A stretch of 64,000 nt of DNA from Lonicera japonica (taxonomy: Eukaryota; Streptophyta; Magnoliopsida; Dipsacales; Caprifoliaceae): contig CM038468.1 in NCBI GenBank assembly GCA_021464415.1, forward strand, positions 40,722,969-40,786,968, in the 5' to 3' direction. Made by a program: the position numbers and the translations under genes. Of this stretch, positions 1 through 12,428 are shown in pieces (position 1 is the first letter of the stretch; each line of letters begins with the position of its first letter). The notes beneath the pieces were generated by a model. The model was not told where the DNA came from and did no database searches. It saw only the letters and a list, made by a program, of their open reading frames with translations.

Positions 1-557
1 AGTATCAATTACATTATTGTTTCATTTTATGTTAGGTTGTATATAGATCATAGATTTGTGTTCATTTTACCAATTAAGCAGTTTCTTCAAAATATATGCA
101 TGACTTTTGTAGTTTAGATAATTGTACTGTTAGCATTAGAGTTTGGCACTTGTAATTGTGCTATAACAAGAACTGGACTCTAGAATCTTTTGTATTGTAT
201 ATTCGCTTGAAAATTTGAAATATAGGAACAAAAAAAGTTGGGATTCCTGAAGCTTTTAAGAAAACATTAGTTTTTTATGTGATCAGTGGTCTAGGTGAAA
301 ATTTATTTTACTTCATGAAATTTGGACAACCGATTTCACAAATGCAACTCTTGATTTGAGATGTGCCGAAAATAGGAAATCCCATGCTTAATATGGGACA
401 GAATGAGTAGTGTTTAGAATGTAGAAGTAACCATTGTACAAATTTAATGTCTTAAATAACATATTTGAAGCAGTGTGAATAAAATATTTTTACTGCCGAA
501 GTCTTTTATTGCATACTCTCTATTTATTGACTAAAATTGAATATTTTGGAACACCAG
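1..557 (+). other. Probable intron upstream of the malectin/LRR exon
   Basis: No coding stretch was found on either strand. The sequence is AT-rich and ends in an AG directly before the open malectin-like exon at 558, which enters in the middle of a codon. It is therefore read as the intron before that exon, and the earlier exons (start codon, signal peptide, first malectin part) should lie before the window. The intron reading is inference. Confidence 0.55.
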
Positions 558-3500
558 ATATCCTGATGATCAGTTTGATCGTTTTTGGGAGCCATTTACA
601 GAAGATAATCCCACAAAAGCAAGTGTTAAAAATGTTTCTGTTTCTGGTTTTTGGAACATTCCACCTTTGGAGATATTTCAGACAGCGGTGACATCCGATC
701 GACCTGAACCAATAGAGTTTCAGTGGCCACCGGCACCTCTCCCTAACTCAACATACTACATTGCTCTTTACTTTGCCAATAACCGTGATACTGGGGTGCC
801 AAGGGTGTTTAATCTAAGCATAAATGATGTTATATATTACCATGATCTGACTGTGATTCCAGCTGGTGTTGCTGTGTTTGCAAACGAATGGCCCCTTGGT
901 GGCCTGACAAAACTAACCTTGACTCCCATTCCTGGATCGAGCTTTGGTCCTTTGATCAATGGTGGAGAGGTTTTTGAGGTGCTGCCCCTCGGAGGAAGAA
1001 CACTTACACGTGATGGTATGATTTCTAACCTATATTCTTACTTAGTTACTTAGGTGCCATTTAATTCGCCATCTGAAGTCTGAATTTTGAGTCAGATGTG
1101 TTAGTTTGTGTTTTATTGGTAAAAAAGTTTCATATCTTCGTCATTAGTTTGGGTTCTAAATGGTTAACAGGGAGTTCAACCTTTTAATGTCATTCAAAAG
1201 GTTTGAATGGTTGCATGATACCATTTTTGTCAGCTCTCTTGGTCAAAGAAGGCAAAATTGTCCAAGTAATATGTTAAGGTCAATTCAGATATTGCATTCA
1301 GTCAAAAAAAGAGATCAGATTGAGATTTTAGACTTTAGATTCAATTTTTCAACATTCAGATATCAGATTCAGACAACCACACAAACATAACTGCAATTAA
1401 CTGGTACTGTTTCTAGGATTATCTTATGGCCTTGCAGTAGGGTCCTGTAGTTCCCAACCACATTTGGATGACCCAGACCGATCTAGGTGTTAACTATGGT
1501 GGCTGAAAATATGATAAATCATGTTTGAAGAAAGTTGTCCAAATTCATGACAGTTTAATTTACTATTGGAACATACGAAAGGGGTGTGTTAGATGCCCTC
1601 AGAAAAACTGCAATGACTAAATTCTCATTATCAAATTGAGTTTTGACAATGTATTTAATGAATTTTTATGAATTTGATTGACTAATTGAATCATACATTC
1701 ATAAAAGTTCCACCAGTATATTTAATACACGTCTATTAATCAGAGGTGAAATGAGAAAAATACAATCATTTCATTTTTGTCCCACATTTCCTTTTTAACG
1801 CTTTATGGCTCATCCATCTGTTGGCCGATCAAGCTCTCAACAGGTGGTCAGTCAACAAATTTCGTGGGCATTAAGTTAACTCGCTTTTTTTTCCTTCTGT
1901 TTTTCTTAAATATAGCTAAGTTTGCTTTTTTATGTTTGGATTTGAATTTCTTATTACTAGTGATTGCAATGGAAAACTTGAAGAATAGTTTCCAGAACCT
2001 TCCGCTTGATTGGAATGGTGATCCATGTTTACCTCGTCAATACTCATGGACCGGAGTTACATGCTCAAACGGATCCCGGATTCGAGTCATTGCTTTGTGA
2101 GTTGGAACTTCTGATTTGAAATAACTTCATTGTCCGTTATTTTTCTTTTCTTTTTTTCGCCTGTTGTTTTATTATATTTTGTAAACATGCTGTTTTTTCT
2201 CTTCTGCAGGAACCTTACAAATATGGGCCTTTTGGGGTCCCTATCACCTCGTATTGCCAGGATGAGTGCATTAACTGACATGTAAGTGAAAATTGATTTA
2301 TCAAGTTACTAAAATTTGGTTTATCCCAGTGAGAGAGAGAGATCGTATTAAGGAATATGATTATGTTTACTGACAATCTCATGCTATTGACAGCTGGCTC
2401 GGAAACAATAATTTGACCGGATCTCTTCCCGATCTCAGTCCACTGAAGAGATTAGAGACGCTGTAAGTTTCTGCATTCTGTCTTTTGTTTTCCTGCTATC
2501 CATTATCTTTGATTGCATATGAATATGACATATCAAGCATCAACTTACCAGAAAAGTTCTACTGATTATAACGACACGCCAATTTTTTTATAAAGCTTAT
2601 GTACGATAATGCCATGCATACGCTTTTGAATTTGCTTACGAATGACTGGCTGCTGTGTTGATTTTGTTATCTATATTGTTGGAACTATGGTTCCTTAATG
2701 CCAGTATGCCACTTTTGTATGGAATGTAGTGTTTTGCTTTTCTAATTTACTGTATATTGTTTCAGACATCTGGAAGACAATCACCTTAGTGGAGAAATTC
2801 CCTCATCACTTGGAAGCATTGACAGCTTGCGTGAACTGTAAGTTCTAATCTAGTCGATTAAGAGTTGCATTTCCTCTTGGGATGTATTCAACAGACCAAA
2901 TTTCATGATAGTTAAAAATTTATATTATTAAGTATTAACCATTGATTACATTGAAACTAGTGTTTTTCTTAGAATGTGTGAAAGTCAGAACGTAGTGTTT
3001 CTTAAAACAAGTGAAAGTCAAAACATGAGTTTTAATTTGGGATAGAGGAGGGAGTATACTTTCAGCTTATTACTTTGTTTATTTGGTATACTAGTTCACT
3101 TCATTTTATTTCTTAATATATAAAACACATTTACAGATATAATGATATCTGATCCAGACTCGCATTTCGTCACTTGTGTTTACCTTGCAATGAATGGACC
3201 GACCACTGATGTCATATATTGGGCTGCAAGCCTTTGGAATACAAACGTGGGATTTATAGTCTCAACCTCATAATTTTGTCATGAAAATAACGCAAAAACC
3301 CTCTAGATTCCATTCAGACTCACTCATGTACTCTACAATTTAATTACTAATACATGCCATCTTTTGATATGATTTGTGGCATATCCGAGTAACCCCGAGT
3401 TAAAATCTTGCGCTTTTCAGCTTCTTGCAAGGAAACAATATGACTGGCCAAGTCCCAAAAAGCCTTGTCAACAAACCAGGATTGAATCTTAGGTAAATTC

Positions 3501-3616
3501 TAATTCAATAATTCATACTACCACTTCATTCATTGTCTGTTTAGTCAATTAATTGATTTTCTTATTTTTTTAGGATTAATCCTGGGAATCCATTATTGTT
3601 GCCACCACAATCGTGA
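558..3616 (+). CDS. Malectin-like/leucine-rich-repeat protein without kinase (3' part of gene)
   Basis: Seven exons were placed by GT-AG sites and frame: 558-1015, 1961-2096, 2210-2281, 2394-2462, 2766-2837, 3421-3492 and 3574-3616 (TGA stop). Exon 558-1015 encodes the C-terminal half of a carbohydrate-binding malectin-like domain (YPDDQFDRFW, NSTYYIALYFANN, FEVLPLGGRTLTRD). Exon 1961-2096 holds the LRR N-cap (LPLDWNGDPCLP, YSWTGVTC). The next four exons, of 69-72 nt, each encode one plant LRR (for example LGNNNLTGSLP and LEDNHLSGEIP), with every intron splitting the Leu codon after its second base. The last exon gives NPGNPLLLPPQS and a stop, so there is no transmembrane segment or kinase after the LRRs. 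The layout matches the Arabidopsis At1g25570-type di-glucose-binding LRR proteins, which are probably extracellular or anchored through the N-terminus. The ligand is unknown. The gene is 5' incomplete here. Confidence 0.85.
2940..3054. repeat. Possible Stowaway-type MITE remnant in an intron
   Basis: This sits in the intron between the third and fourth LRR exons. It ends in GGGATAGAGGAGGGAG followed by TA, which resembles the CTCCCTCCGTCCC terminus of plant Stowaway elements. Before it lie two near copies of TAGTGTTT(T)CTTA...GTGAAAGTCA. The matching left terminus is not clear, so this is a weak call. Confidence 0.35.
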
Positions 3617-6320
3617 GCCATCATTTGTATATATATTTTTGTTTAGTCCACAAGCACAACCTTAGAAGATTTTGTATAAGAAAGCATTCTTCAGTCCTCC
3701 ATAAGCAGAGTCCTTCATGTTCACATACAAAGCTCCCCTGTTCTTCTTTGGGTCCCCAGCTATTGTATGCTTGAAAATTGTACCAAATACAGTGTTATTC
3801 TTTACTTACCCTGTAAATTAGGAATGTGTCCTAGAATTGTATATCAGGGCTTGTCCATATTATATGTATAAAGTTATTTTTATTGTATCTATATTGAATT
3901 TCTTTCTCAACTTGTATTATTGTACCATGAGTGTGACTGTGATTTATATACATGAAGTGCAAATGATCTGATTGAATGTTGTTTATATAGCTGAAGTACT
4001 GAGTACAAATTTGTTCATTCTCGTCAATTGATGGTTGACATGACACTCAATTTGATCGGGTTAATACATTAAGGTTTAGTTTGGTGCGCTGAAAAAAAAA
4101 AAATACCGATATAAAACACTGGTTTAAATTATCCTACTTTGAAGCTGAGTTATTTAATCCGGTATTTTGTGAGATAAGCTATCAAGTCTGAATAATATAT
4201 TCAGTGTTTCATCTTATCTGAAGTTGGAATAAACATGTTATATGAATATTTAATCATATCCTACCCCTTTATATGGCATGTTAAACATAGCTTGAGGTGA
4301 CGGACAAGTAATAATTGTGGATTTATTTTAATGTATTAACCAATGAAAAGAGAGGGCCCTTTAACTCTTATGTAAGACATCATCAAATATGGGCTCAAAA
4401 GTAATTCAAGAAACTTCTTGAATTATGACGTTAGTTGCAAAGAGATCCCTAAACCAATGAAAATTTGTAAATACCGGCCCTTTACGTGTAGCTAAAAGTA
4501 GTGTTGTGCACTTGTGCCTCAAAAAACATTTTTTCAGGTATTGGTTGATCAAAAGGTTAAGATTATGGTATTTGTTGTAAATATTGATACGATGGATGTT
4601 CATATATAAAATTTAAAAATATAATATTTTTTATATAAGTCTTGTGGCATGGACGAAGATATTAGCTCATATTACGTATAATGTATACAGTGTGTATAAG
4701 TAAGAAACTTAATTCTTAATATAACTAACCTCTGCCCATTATTACATAACGGTTGAATAAGAAATACCTCTCTCTATTTTTACAGTATTCTTATTTTTAA
4801 GGCTAAAATACTCTACTTTCCTAGTGAGCGATATACGAAGATTGTAGAAGTCGGTAGAGCTATTAGCCTATTAACTTTTAATGCGACTCGGTAGCCCGAG
4901 ATAGAATTAAACAGGCCGGTTAGGGTGCGTTAATTCTTAATGGGTTTGGGTAAACAAATTGGACCCGTTTGGTTAAAATTGTGCTCCGTTTCTGAAATCT
5001 TAAATTGGTAAGTTGACTCTAAGAATTTTACGTCGAGAGGGTTGAATTTTTTAGTTTGATGAAACTCATAGTTTTCATGTGAAATTATCATTTCAGATTG
5101 TGAGAACGAACAAAAACTCAACCCAAACAAACATTAAGACGAAAACTTATTGGATGATAATTTTATAGTAGCAAGAAATAATAATAATTTTAGTACATTA
5201 GAAAAAAAGAGAAAGGTTAAGATTGCTCGTGTCTGTTTGATTATCTTGTCTGTAATATGCTGTTCCTTTGAACAACAGTGAAGATGGATTGGATGCTGTT
5301 TGCATGCACTAATCATGTGCTCTAATCCATTGCTGTCTCTTATGTTAATTTCTTAATTGAAAGTATCATTATTTTAATACTAAAAAATGTGTTATGTAAC
5401 AATCTTTATATGATTTTATAAACCTCATCAGAGGCACATAACCTATGAAAAACTGTAAAAAGCTTAACTAGTTTCATTTTAAACTCAATATATCAGAACC
5501 ATGTGAACTCCAGGCTATTATTATCTTCTGACAAAACCATCCAGCGCAATTGATGTTGTATGATCATCTGGCTAGCTGGATTCCTTTGACTGATATATTT
5601 GTTAAGATACCCACTACGAAATATGTATACGGATACAGATACGAATACTTTAAAATACAGTGCTATAACAAAATGTAACAAAAAGATATAGATATGACAT
5701 TGTGAAAGCAATTATATAACGCTTTGCTATAGTACATTGCTTTAGCAAATGCTTATCTTTGTTCTGGCGATAGAACCACCTGAAAATATAATTATTATAC
5801 AAGAACCATAATGAATCGAATCTTATGCCAATAGTTAGATTGTTTGTATAAAATACTTAAAAAAGTAAATTATAATACTCAAAACTTGTTTATGGTTCTA
5901 TTTAACAAGTATCACATACGTGCATTTGTTGAGTATTCATGGAGTATCTGTATTTGATACGGTTACACCCTTCATTTAGAAGAATCCGTGCTTCATTTCA
6001 TTCTTGAAAATACATTAAAAAAAAAAGGAAAGAAAGAAAGAGGGGGGAGGGGCCGGGGGCGGGGTTTAGGGCCTTGGGGGCATTTCTTGTTTGTTTCCCA
6101 AGAAAAATGGAAAACTTTCTAGAGAATTATGTGAATTGTAGTTGGCAAGATCACTGAAAAGAACAAGTAAAAAATTTACATCTTAATTAAAACATCTAAT
6201 ACAAGCAACATACTCCTAAAAAATACAGTAGGAATATTTTTACCCCTAAAGGAACAACAAATTATAAGACAATCCTACATTAATCCAACAAACAAACATT
6301 AACAACAATTTTCATCACTC
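3617..6320. other. 3' UTR of the LRR gene, then intergenic DNA
   Basis: About 250 bases after the stop at 3616 are probably 3' UTR. The rest is AT-rich, with only short unsupported ORFs. A G-rich, low-complexity tract lies at 6030-6085 (runs such as GGGGGGAGGGG). 6121-6320 is probably the 3' UTR of the minus-strand gene that ends at 6321. I see no RNA gene or complete transposon here. Confidence 0.5.
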
Positions 6321-6977
6321 TCACCTCTCCAATTTCCCTTTCTTAAACGAAAACAGAGGTGGCAGCCCACTGCTCCTCCCATGACTACAAATAGGCACAT
6401 TAACCACTGGCCGTATTCGTATACTCGGTGATTTCTTCACCCTGTTCACATTCTTCTCTCTCTTCCCTCTATAGACAGACGCCATATCTGCCACTGACGA
6501 AGACGAAGATGATGATGAAGAAGAAGAAGAAGAAGGCGATAAAGTACATGCACGTTGCTTCTTTAATCTCAACAATTCTTTCCATAAAACTGTACAGTTA
6601 GGCGGTCTAGGAGATGGATCCTCGTCAATAAATGACCCCATTCTATTGCTCTCATCCTTGTCTATTCTTTCGCCTTGCGTTTCCTCAACATGCTCTTCTT
6701 TGATATTAATGTTGTTGAGTTTCTCACATTGGTTTATTTGAAAGAAGGGAAGTAATTTCCCTTCAAAGAAGAGCTCCTCGGCGCTCAGCATTTCCTCGGT
6801 CATGGAGTTGTTGGTAGAGAGGAACTCGAATTCCTCTCTACGTGTTTTGTCTTTCTCGGATTGGGGGTTTGGGCTTATAGAGATGAAGCTTTTCTCATCG
6901 AGGAAATCGGCCGAGAAAGAGATCCGGGGGCTCGAGGTTGGCTCGGCAGGTTGGGAAAGAGTTTCCTGGGAAACCAT
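6321..6977 (-). CDS. Serine-rich protein with MAKR-like motif, single exon, 218 aa
   Basis: An uninterrupted 218-codon frame starts at the ATG at 6977, 85 bases below a TATA box on the same strand. Visible segments are PRISFSADFLDEKSFISI (residues 17-34), EEFEFLS (48-54), LSAEELFFEGKLLPFF (64-79), a conserved-looking LWKELLRLKKQRACTL (131-146), a run of about 14 Ser (148-161) and a basic C-terminus ending FKKGKLER. The FEF plus AEELF..GKLLP pair is the signature of plant membrane-associated kinase regulators and DUF1645-like proteins, and it also occurs in the MAKR1-type gene at 42981-43916. There is no signal peptide or transmembrane segment. By analogy a role at the plasma membrane near receptor kinases is possible, but this is inference; the family call is moderate and the exact member is not recognised. 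Codon use and lack of breaks argue for a live gene. Confidence 0.7.
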   Translation of the reverse strand: MVSQETLSQPAEPTSSPRISFSADFLDEKSFISISPNPQSEKDKTRREEFEFLSTNNSMTEEMLSAEELFFEGKLLPFFQINQCEKLNNINIKEEHVEETQGERIDKDESNRMGSFIDEDPSPRPPNCTVLWKELLRLKKQRACTLSPSSSSSSSSSSSSSVADMASVYRGKREKNVNRVKKSPSIRIRPVVNVPICSHGRSSGLPPLFSFKKGKLER

Positions 6978-7060
6978 GTGTGGTGGTGTTTGGTTGCTGG
7001 GAAAATTTGGTGAAATTTGAGCAATGGGTTGTGTTTCAATAACACATGCCTGAGTTTGTG

Positions 7061-7068
7061 TTTTATAG
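7061..7068 (-). promoter_or_regulatory. TATA box of the 218-aa gene
   Basis: Read on the minus strand this is CCCACTATAAAACACA, a good plant TATA box about 85 bases upstream of the ATG at 6977. That leaves room for a 5' UTR of about 50 bases. Confidence 0.6.
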
Positions 7069-7089
7069 TGGGGGTTGGAGGGGTGCGTG

Positions 7090-8793
7090 TTTGCTTTACT
7101 ACCGTTGAGTTTTTGCTATTGTTAGTAAATTACATAAAGAGAATTGTCGTTACTTAAATGGTGGTACCCCAGCTTAATTTGTTTATTTAGTGCAATAATA
7201 TAATAATGGTATAAGCTATCACCGAAATAATCTTGGGATCGACTTGGTGCTCTCATGATCGATTCTCAGCGTTATCAAAATAATTGCTAGCGGGAATTAA
7301 TCGAGCTGCGCAAAAGTTGTCTCGGACAGCTAGTGGGGTAACCCTCAAACTAATTTTACTTTTTTCGAAAGTAGTCCAACACTCCTCCCAAGCAAAAAAT
7401 CCTAGGACCACTTCCATTCTGGAGTTGCCTTAGTTCTTAATTCCTAATGAATCTCGGTAATGACAATAGTGTTGTTTTTACCCGCAATGTCTCACATGTG
7501 AGAGAGTTGCACTTACAATTGATCGATCAGCCGGAAACTTATTACAATCTGTTCATAATTTATTTCGTTTTATATGTAAATTTATGTCTTTAATCGCATA
7601 CATATTGTAGCTGCTCACAAATCTAATTATTAATTAGTAAGTGTTTTGGACGGTGGGAATATAAAAAAAGTGGTCTAGTGAAGCCGAGACAAGTGAGCTA
7701 AGGGTCTGTGTAGAATATGGGGATAGCACATGGACACACACCCCTTGGGAACTAAAAGGAAGTATTTTTCTCTTCTTAGATGCAAATTTTTAGTATTTTT
7801 TTTTCTTTTCATTCCATAATTTTGTATTTTGAAGTTGTGTATTCACTATGATCATGGTTAGAATCATGATCTTAATTGTGCATACTTGAACCCTGTAATA
7901 TTGGTATTATATTATTTGATCGAGTGAGTGAAGTAGTATGTATAGTAAAAGCGCATATCATAACCAGAAAAATTTCTTGTTCAAGTCTTACTCGAAATTT
8001 GGGAGAGGTTTCTTTGTTATTTTTAATGAAAGAAAATTCTTATACCTTCTTTTTTTATGGAAAAAAAAATATTGGTCTAGAATTAGGGACAAATCCTTAT
8101 AATATTTATTTGATTCATGTACGTTGTAATTGTACACTAGTATATATACCTCTGCAGAGAGAGGGATATTTACAAGTGCTATATATACCTCTAATATTTA
8201 TAGAAATATTCCTCTCTAAAGGAGAAATGTGCATAAATTTAACTCTAATACAGTGTAGATCAGGCTTATATTACTACTTATAAGGCAAAATTCGGTTCAA
8301 GCTGCTCGTAGAACTTCTAGAATCACAAAAATACTCTTGAATAAAATTAGCGAATCTTGACCATTAATTTAAAGTAAATAGTTTTGATAATTTTTATCTA
8401 AATGAATTCTTGCCATAGAGATGAGAAAATAACATCTTTGTCGAAGACTTATTAAATAAATTTTGTTCCCAGAAATTTAAAATATTTACTAGAATTAACG
8501 GTCTAAGTATCTCATAGTGATTTTTTTTTGATAATCATGATTTTCAAGATCTTTCTCGCACTAATTTCATGAGACTCTCGTATTATTTTCATTAGACAAC
8601 CTTTTTAAATTGAATTGAGGCCCCACTCTATTGTTTGATTTTTGAAACTATTATTTTTTCCCAGTTTAGGCCACCACAAACCCAAGTAGCCTACTTTGTA
8701 GGCATGCAGCTGATTCATTAGGGCAGACAACAAACATGTGTTTACTATATTAGTCTAAAAGAACCATTAGTGTAACCAAAAAAAAATGAACCA
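7090..8793. other. Intergenic DNA, no supported gene
   Basis: This is probably distal promoter of the minus-strand gene followed by AT-rich spacer. A 135-codon frame at 7876-8283 has no recognisable domain, no clear start context and AT-rich composition, so it is not called as a gene. Confidence 0.5.
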
Positions 8794-8796
8794 TTA

Positions 8797-9119
8797 AGCC
8801 TCGTTTGGTTCACGGAAAGGAAATCGATTCTCTTATCTTTCCCATGGAGGTGGGAAAGTAAATTTCCTGTCAAATTTCCTTTCTTGTGTTTGGTAAACCA
8901 TGAAAAGTATTTAGGAAAGAGTATTATTGTCTAAAATTTATGTAATAAATGCTTGGAAAATCACATGGGAAAATCAATCCCATGTGTTTTGGGAGGAATG
9001 GTTTTACCCCCTACTTTCCCCTCTCTCGGGAAAGTGTTTCCGGAATTTGTGCTTACCAAACAAAGGAAAGGAACGACTTTCCTTTCCCGAGTACTAAAAT
9101 CCGTGAACCAAACGAGGCC
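8797..9119. mobile_element. Tourist-like (PIF/Harbinger) MITE, family A copy 1
   Basis: The 323-bp element has inverted ends (A)GCCTCGTTTGGTTCACGG and CCGTGAACCAAACGAGGCC, flanked by TTA on both sides (8794-8796 and 9120-9122). TTA target duplications and a GGCCT.GTTTGGTT terminus are typical of Tourist elements. It has no coding capacity. Related copies lie at 34178-34498 and 35538-35862. Confidence 0.85.
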
Positions 9120-9122
9120 TTA

Positions 9123-12035
9123 GTTGAATCATTCAATTAGGGCACACAACATACATGTGATGGTTTATCATTAGCACGATATGTAGCTTTGATTTTGTTA
9201 TTTAACAATTATCAGTCGATTAAACTATATCATTATTACAACAAATGTGTATATAAAAAAAATAAAAATTCAATTTGCAATATTACTTCATTTCCTTTTG
9301 AAGTAAGAAGGTCTAGCTGTCAAACTATCTTCTTTTTACAATTTAATGAGACATGTTGAGATTATAAATTCTACATTGGAAATTGAGATTCCCTCAAATC
9401 AATATATATAAGAATAAGGGGTTACTTCACTCGTTACCAATTTATTTTGGATTGGATGCTTTGAATTCTAATTTGGTATCAAAGTGGGTTATTTACCAAC
9501 ATGTTAGTACCACGTTCACACGTGATATAATCACTCCATGACAAGAGCAGATCCAGAATTTTGTAGAGAGGTGGCTAAGATAAAGACAAAATTTAATAAC
9601 TTAATAAAAAATAAAAAACCCTTCTAATATGATCATAAGAAAGGCTGGCTCTAAAGTGGGGACGAGTTGGGCTTAGTTCAAATTTGTAGGGAATTGAGGT
9701 GAAATTTTTTCAAGAGCTGGACTATAAAGTAGGGATGAGCTGGACTAAGTTTAAATTTGTAGGGTAATTAAAAGTGAAAAAAATTTCAATGGCTTGACTT
9801 AAGCCAAGGTCGGCCCCCTCCATTTGCTTTGGTCCACGTGTTTGGTTATTACGCCACATGTAAAGGAGAGTGTTGAGATTATAAATCTCACATTAAACTT
9901 GCTAAGTAATATATATATATATATATATATACGGAAATTTTTAAGTATAAATCGATTTGTATTAAAAACGGGCTCTATATATATATTAAATTTAGTAGCT
10001 AGTCTAATCATAGCCAATTAATTTTTTGGTTTTGAACTCTAATAAGACGAGGGAGGAGGAATCAAGCACATGACTCCTTATTGGAGGTGACAGACCTGAC
10101 CACTAGATTAATTGCCTATTTTACCACTAGGGAAATTGCATTTTCACGTGTCTCTTTTTATTTATGCAAAGTCACACTTCAACATATCCCCTTTTATCAT
10201 GCCCTTTGCGATTTGGATATCTATGGGGATAGGTTTAAGCAGTGACACTCGTTAAAAAAAATCCCAAAAAAAGCAAGTGAAAATTTAATACTTTTTGAGC
10301 ATGTATTCATCACTTTCTATACTCTCAATTTACTATAAATGTATAATTCAAATTTATTTAAACGATAATAATTAAAATATTTCGACTCCGTAGCATCTCT
10401 TTTTTTTATAGCAGGTGTTTTGTATGGCGTTGTTTTTTTCTAGTATAGGTGTTCTTTTTGTTTTTTGTACTTTTTTTTTCTTTTTATGGCTATGTTGGCT
10501 CAAGCAATGGATGATTAATTAAATATGGATTAGTCAAGGTTTTGTGGTTTGAACTTCTTTTAATAACATGGGATTGAGTCCTAAACATGTGGTCACATGA
10601 CATTATTTCTTGCCATATGACAACCCATTTCCCTAACCAAAATCAAACACCAAATAATTTACTTCTTATTGACCAAAATACCCCTGTAAAATGTTTAACT
10701 CTTGCTGGTATACTTGTTATTTTTCGCACCTAGGTATGGGGTCTCTTGTCACTTTCTAAATTTTTTACACGTGGTAGTTATATCATATGCCCATTTCTTC
10801 AAAAAGCTTTCATGAAGATTTGAATAGGTCTTATGGCCTTTCATTAATTAATTTAGACAGGCAATTAATTAAGTAGAGTAGAGTAAATTATTTTGAATAT
10901 CATAGGCTATGAGTAATAATTGACATTTCGAATTATTTTTAATATATCTATCATGAATATTAAGTGTTTCTTTGTAATTGATTGTTCAATTATTTAATAT
11001 TGTTCAGGTTTCGAGTTTCATGCATACATTAAGGCTATTGAATATATCTTTGGCCGACATTGATTCGAGATATATATCTCAAAACACATTCGAAATAATT
11101 GTCATCTATTATCCCTTCACAAGAAATAAGGAGGAGGACGGTGAAGAAATTTTTTTCACTAAAAATATGAAAGATTGAGGACTGAAATACTTATAAAAAT
11201 GAGAAAGGATCTCATACATCTCTCAACTTATTTTCTAATTTCTCACATAATTAAATTTGTTTTACTATAATTTTTTATCTTGTTATGAAACAAATCCTAA
11301 ACATATTTGGGAAATTAAAGAGGTTTGCGCATTTGTATGCAACCAATTAATTCCTCTAGATTTGTATTACACAGTCGCTAAGGTTTGATCACTCTTGATT
11401 CTATTCCCTCTCTCTCGATCAGCAGTACCCCCATGGTCAAAAGAAAAGAATCACCCTCTTGATATCGAAGGAAATATAAATTTATATACTCTTTCTATAT
11501 ATATCAAATATGACGATACATATTTGACTTTCGTTATTTTTTAAGAAAACATGCATTAATTTTAGTTCGGCGTTATTGTCAAAACAATTATTGTTACTGA
11601 TAGAATAATATACAATTTTGAAAACATATGGTACAACTTTTAATAACTGTAATGTAACAAAATCATAATTACTTTACTAATAAGTTTAGCCAAATTCTAA
11701 CATAATCAATACTTAAAAGTGAATTCATTTAATTATTGCATGAAAATTGATTACATAATTGATGTGCATATATTATTACTAGAATCGGTGGCATACTTGT
11801 CGTGTGTAATATGATACAATTCTATTCATGACATTATGTATAGATTTGTAAACAAATTTGATGTTTGCTCAAACAATAATAACTTTTGTTAATAATATTT
11901 AAAATTATGAGTTAAAGCACTTATGCTAACGTTAATTTATTAAGTCTCTCTATGTTTGAGATCCTGATAAAGAATTAAGAAATTATGTTGTCCATAATCA
12001 ATATTATGAATCAACCACAGGCATACACTTATGGC

Positions 12036-12066
<31 letters not shown>

Positions 12067-12150
12067 TTATGTAATAAGAATTAATGATTTTTTTAATTTA
12101 AAAATATATAAAAAGACGAAGAATTATATGATTGAAATTTAAATTATTGT
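9123..12150. other. AT-rich intergenic DNA
   Basis: Apart from the tandem repeat at 9645-9790 and AT microsatellites at about 9908-9931 and 12046-12065, I see no gene, RNA gene or bounded transposon. All frames are short and low in complexity. Confidence 0.45.
9645..9790 (+). repeat. Diverged tandem repeat, two 72-bp units
   Basis: Unit 1 starts CTGGCTCTAAAGTGGGGACG and unit 2 (from 9717) starts CTGGACTATAAAGTAGGGAT. Both continue into AAATTTGTAGGG and A-rich tails. The origin is unknown; it may be part of an old transposon. Confidence 0.5.
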
Positions 12151-12159
12151 TTAAATAAA

Positions 12160-12419
12160 GGTGGGGTGTTATTGACACACACCAAAATACTCATTAACAC
12201 TCTGTCATATTTACTCGGCCCTATGTATATATACTCGGTGTCTAGGGACCGAACTATTTTTGGGTAAAAGAAATTATACTGACTCGGCTCTTGATAACCG
12301 AGTATGTGCACATATACTCGGTCCTTAAGGGCCGAGCCAATGTGCACATACCCGATCTTTAAGGGCCGAACTAATTTAGAGTATTAAAAAATATTTTGAT
12401 GTGTGTCAATCGTAACTCC
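12160..12419. mobile_element. MULE-type MITE with hairpin array (locus 1)
   Basis: The 260-bp element is flanked by the perfect 9-bp duplication TTAAATAAA (12151-12159 and 12420-12428), which points to Mutator-like transposition. Its ends are inverted: GGTGGGGTGTTATTGACACA on the left and, read in reverse, GGAGTTACGATTGACACACA on the right. The interior is almost entirely a set of short hairpins (see 12233-12371). It has no coding capacity. Confidence 0.75.
12233..12371. repeat. Hairpin array 1: four ACTCGG...CCGAG hairpins
   Basis: Imperfect 21-23-bp hairpins begin at 12233, 12282, 12316 and 12350, at spacings of 49, 34 and 34 bases. The clearest is ACTCGGTCCTTAAGGGCCGA at 12316. The spacers at 12303 and 12338 both carry TGTGCACATA. 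The same 34/49 spacing occurs in the array at 14093-14298. Confidence 0.8.
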
Positions 12420-12428
12420 TTAAATAAA

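Noticed and set aside
7876..8283. 135-codon plus-strand frame
   Set aside because: AT-driven composition, no recognisable domain, no promoter or splice support.
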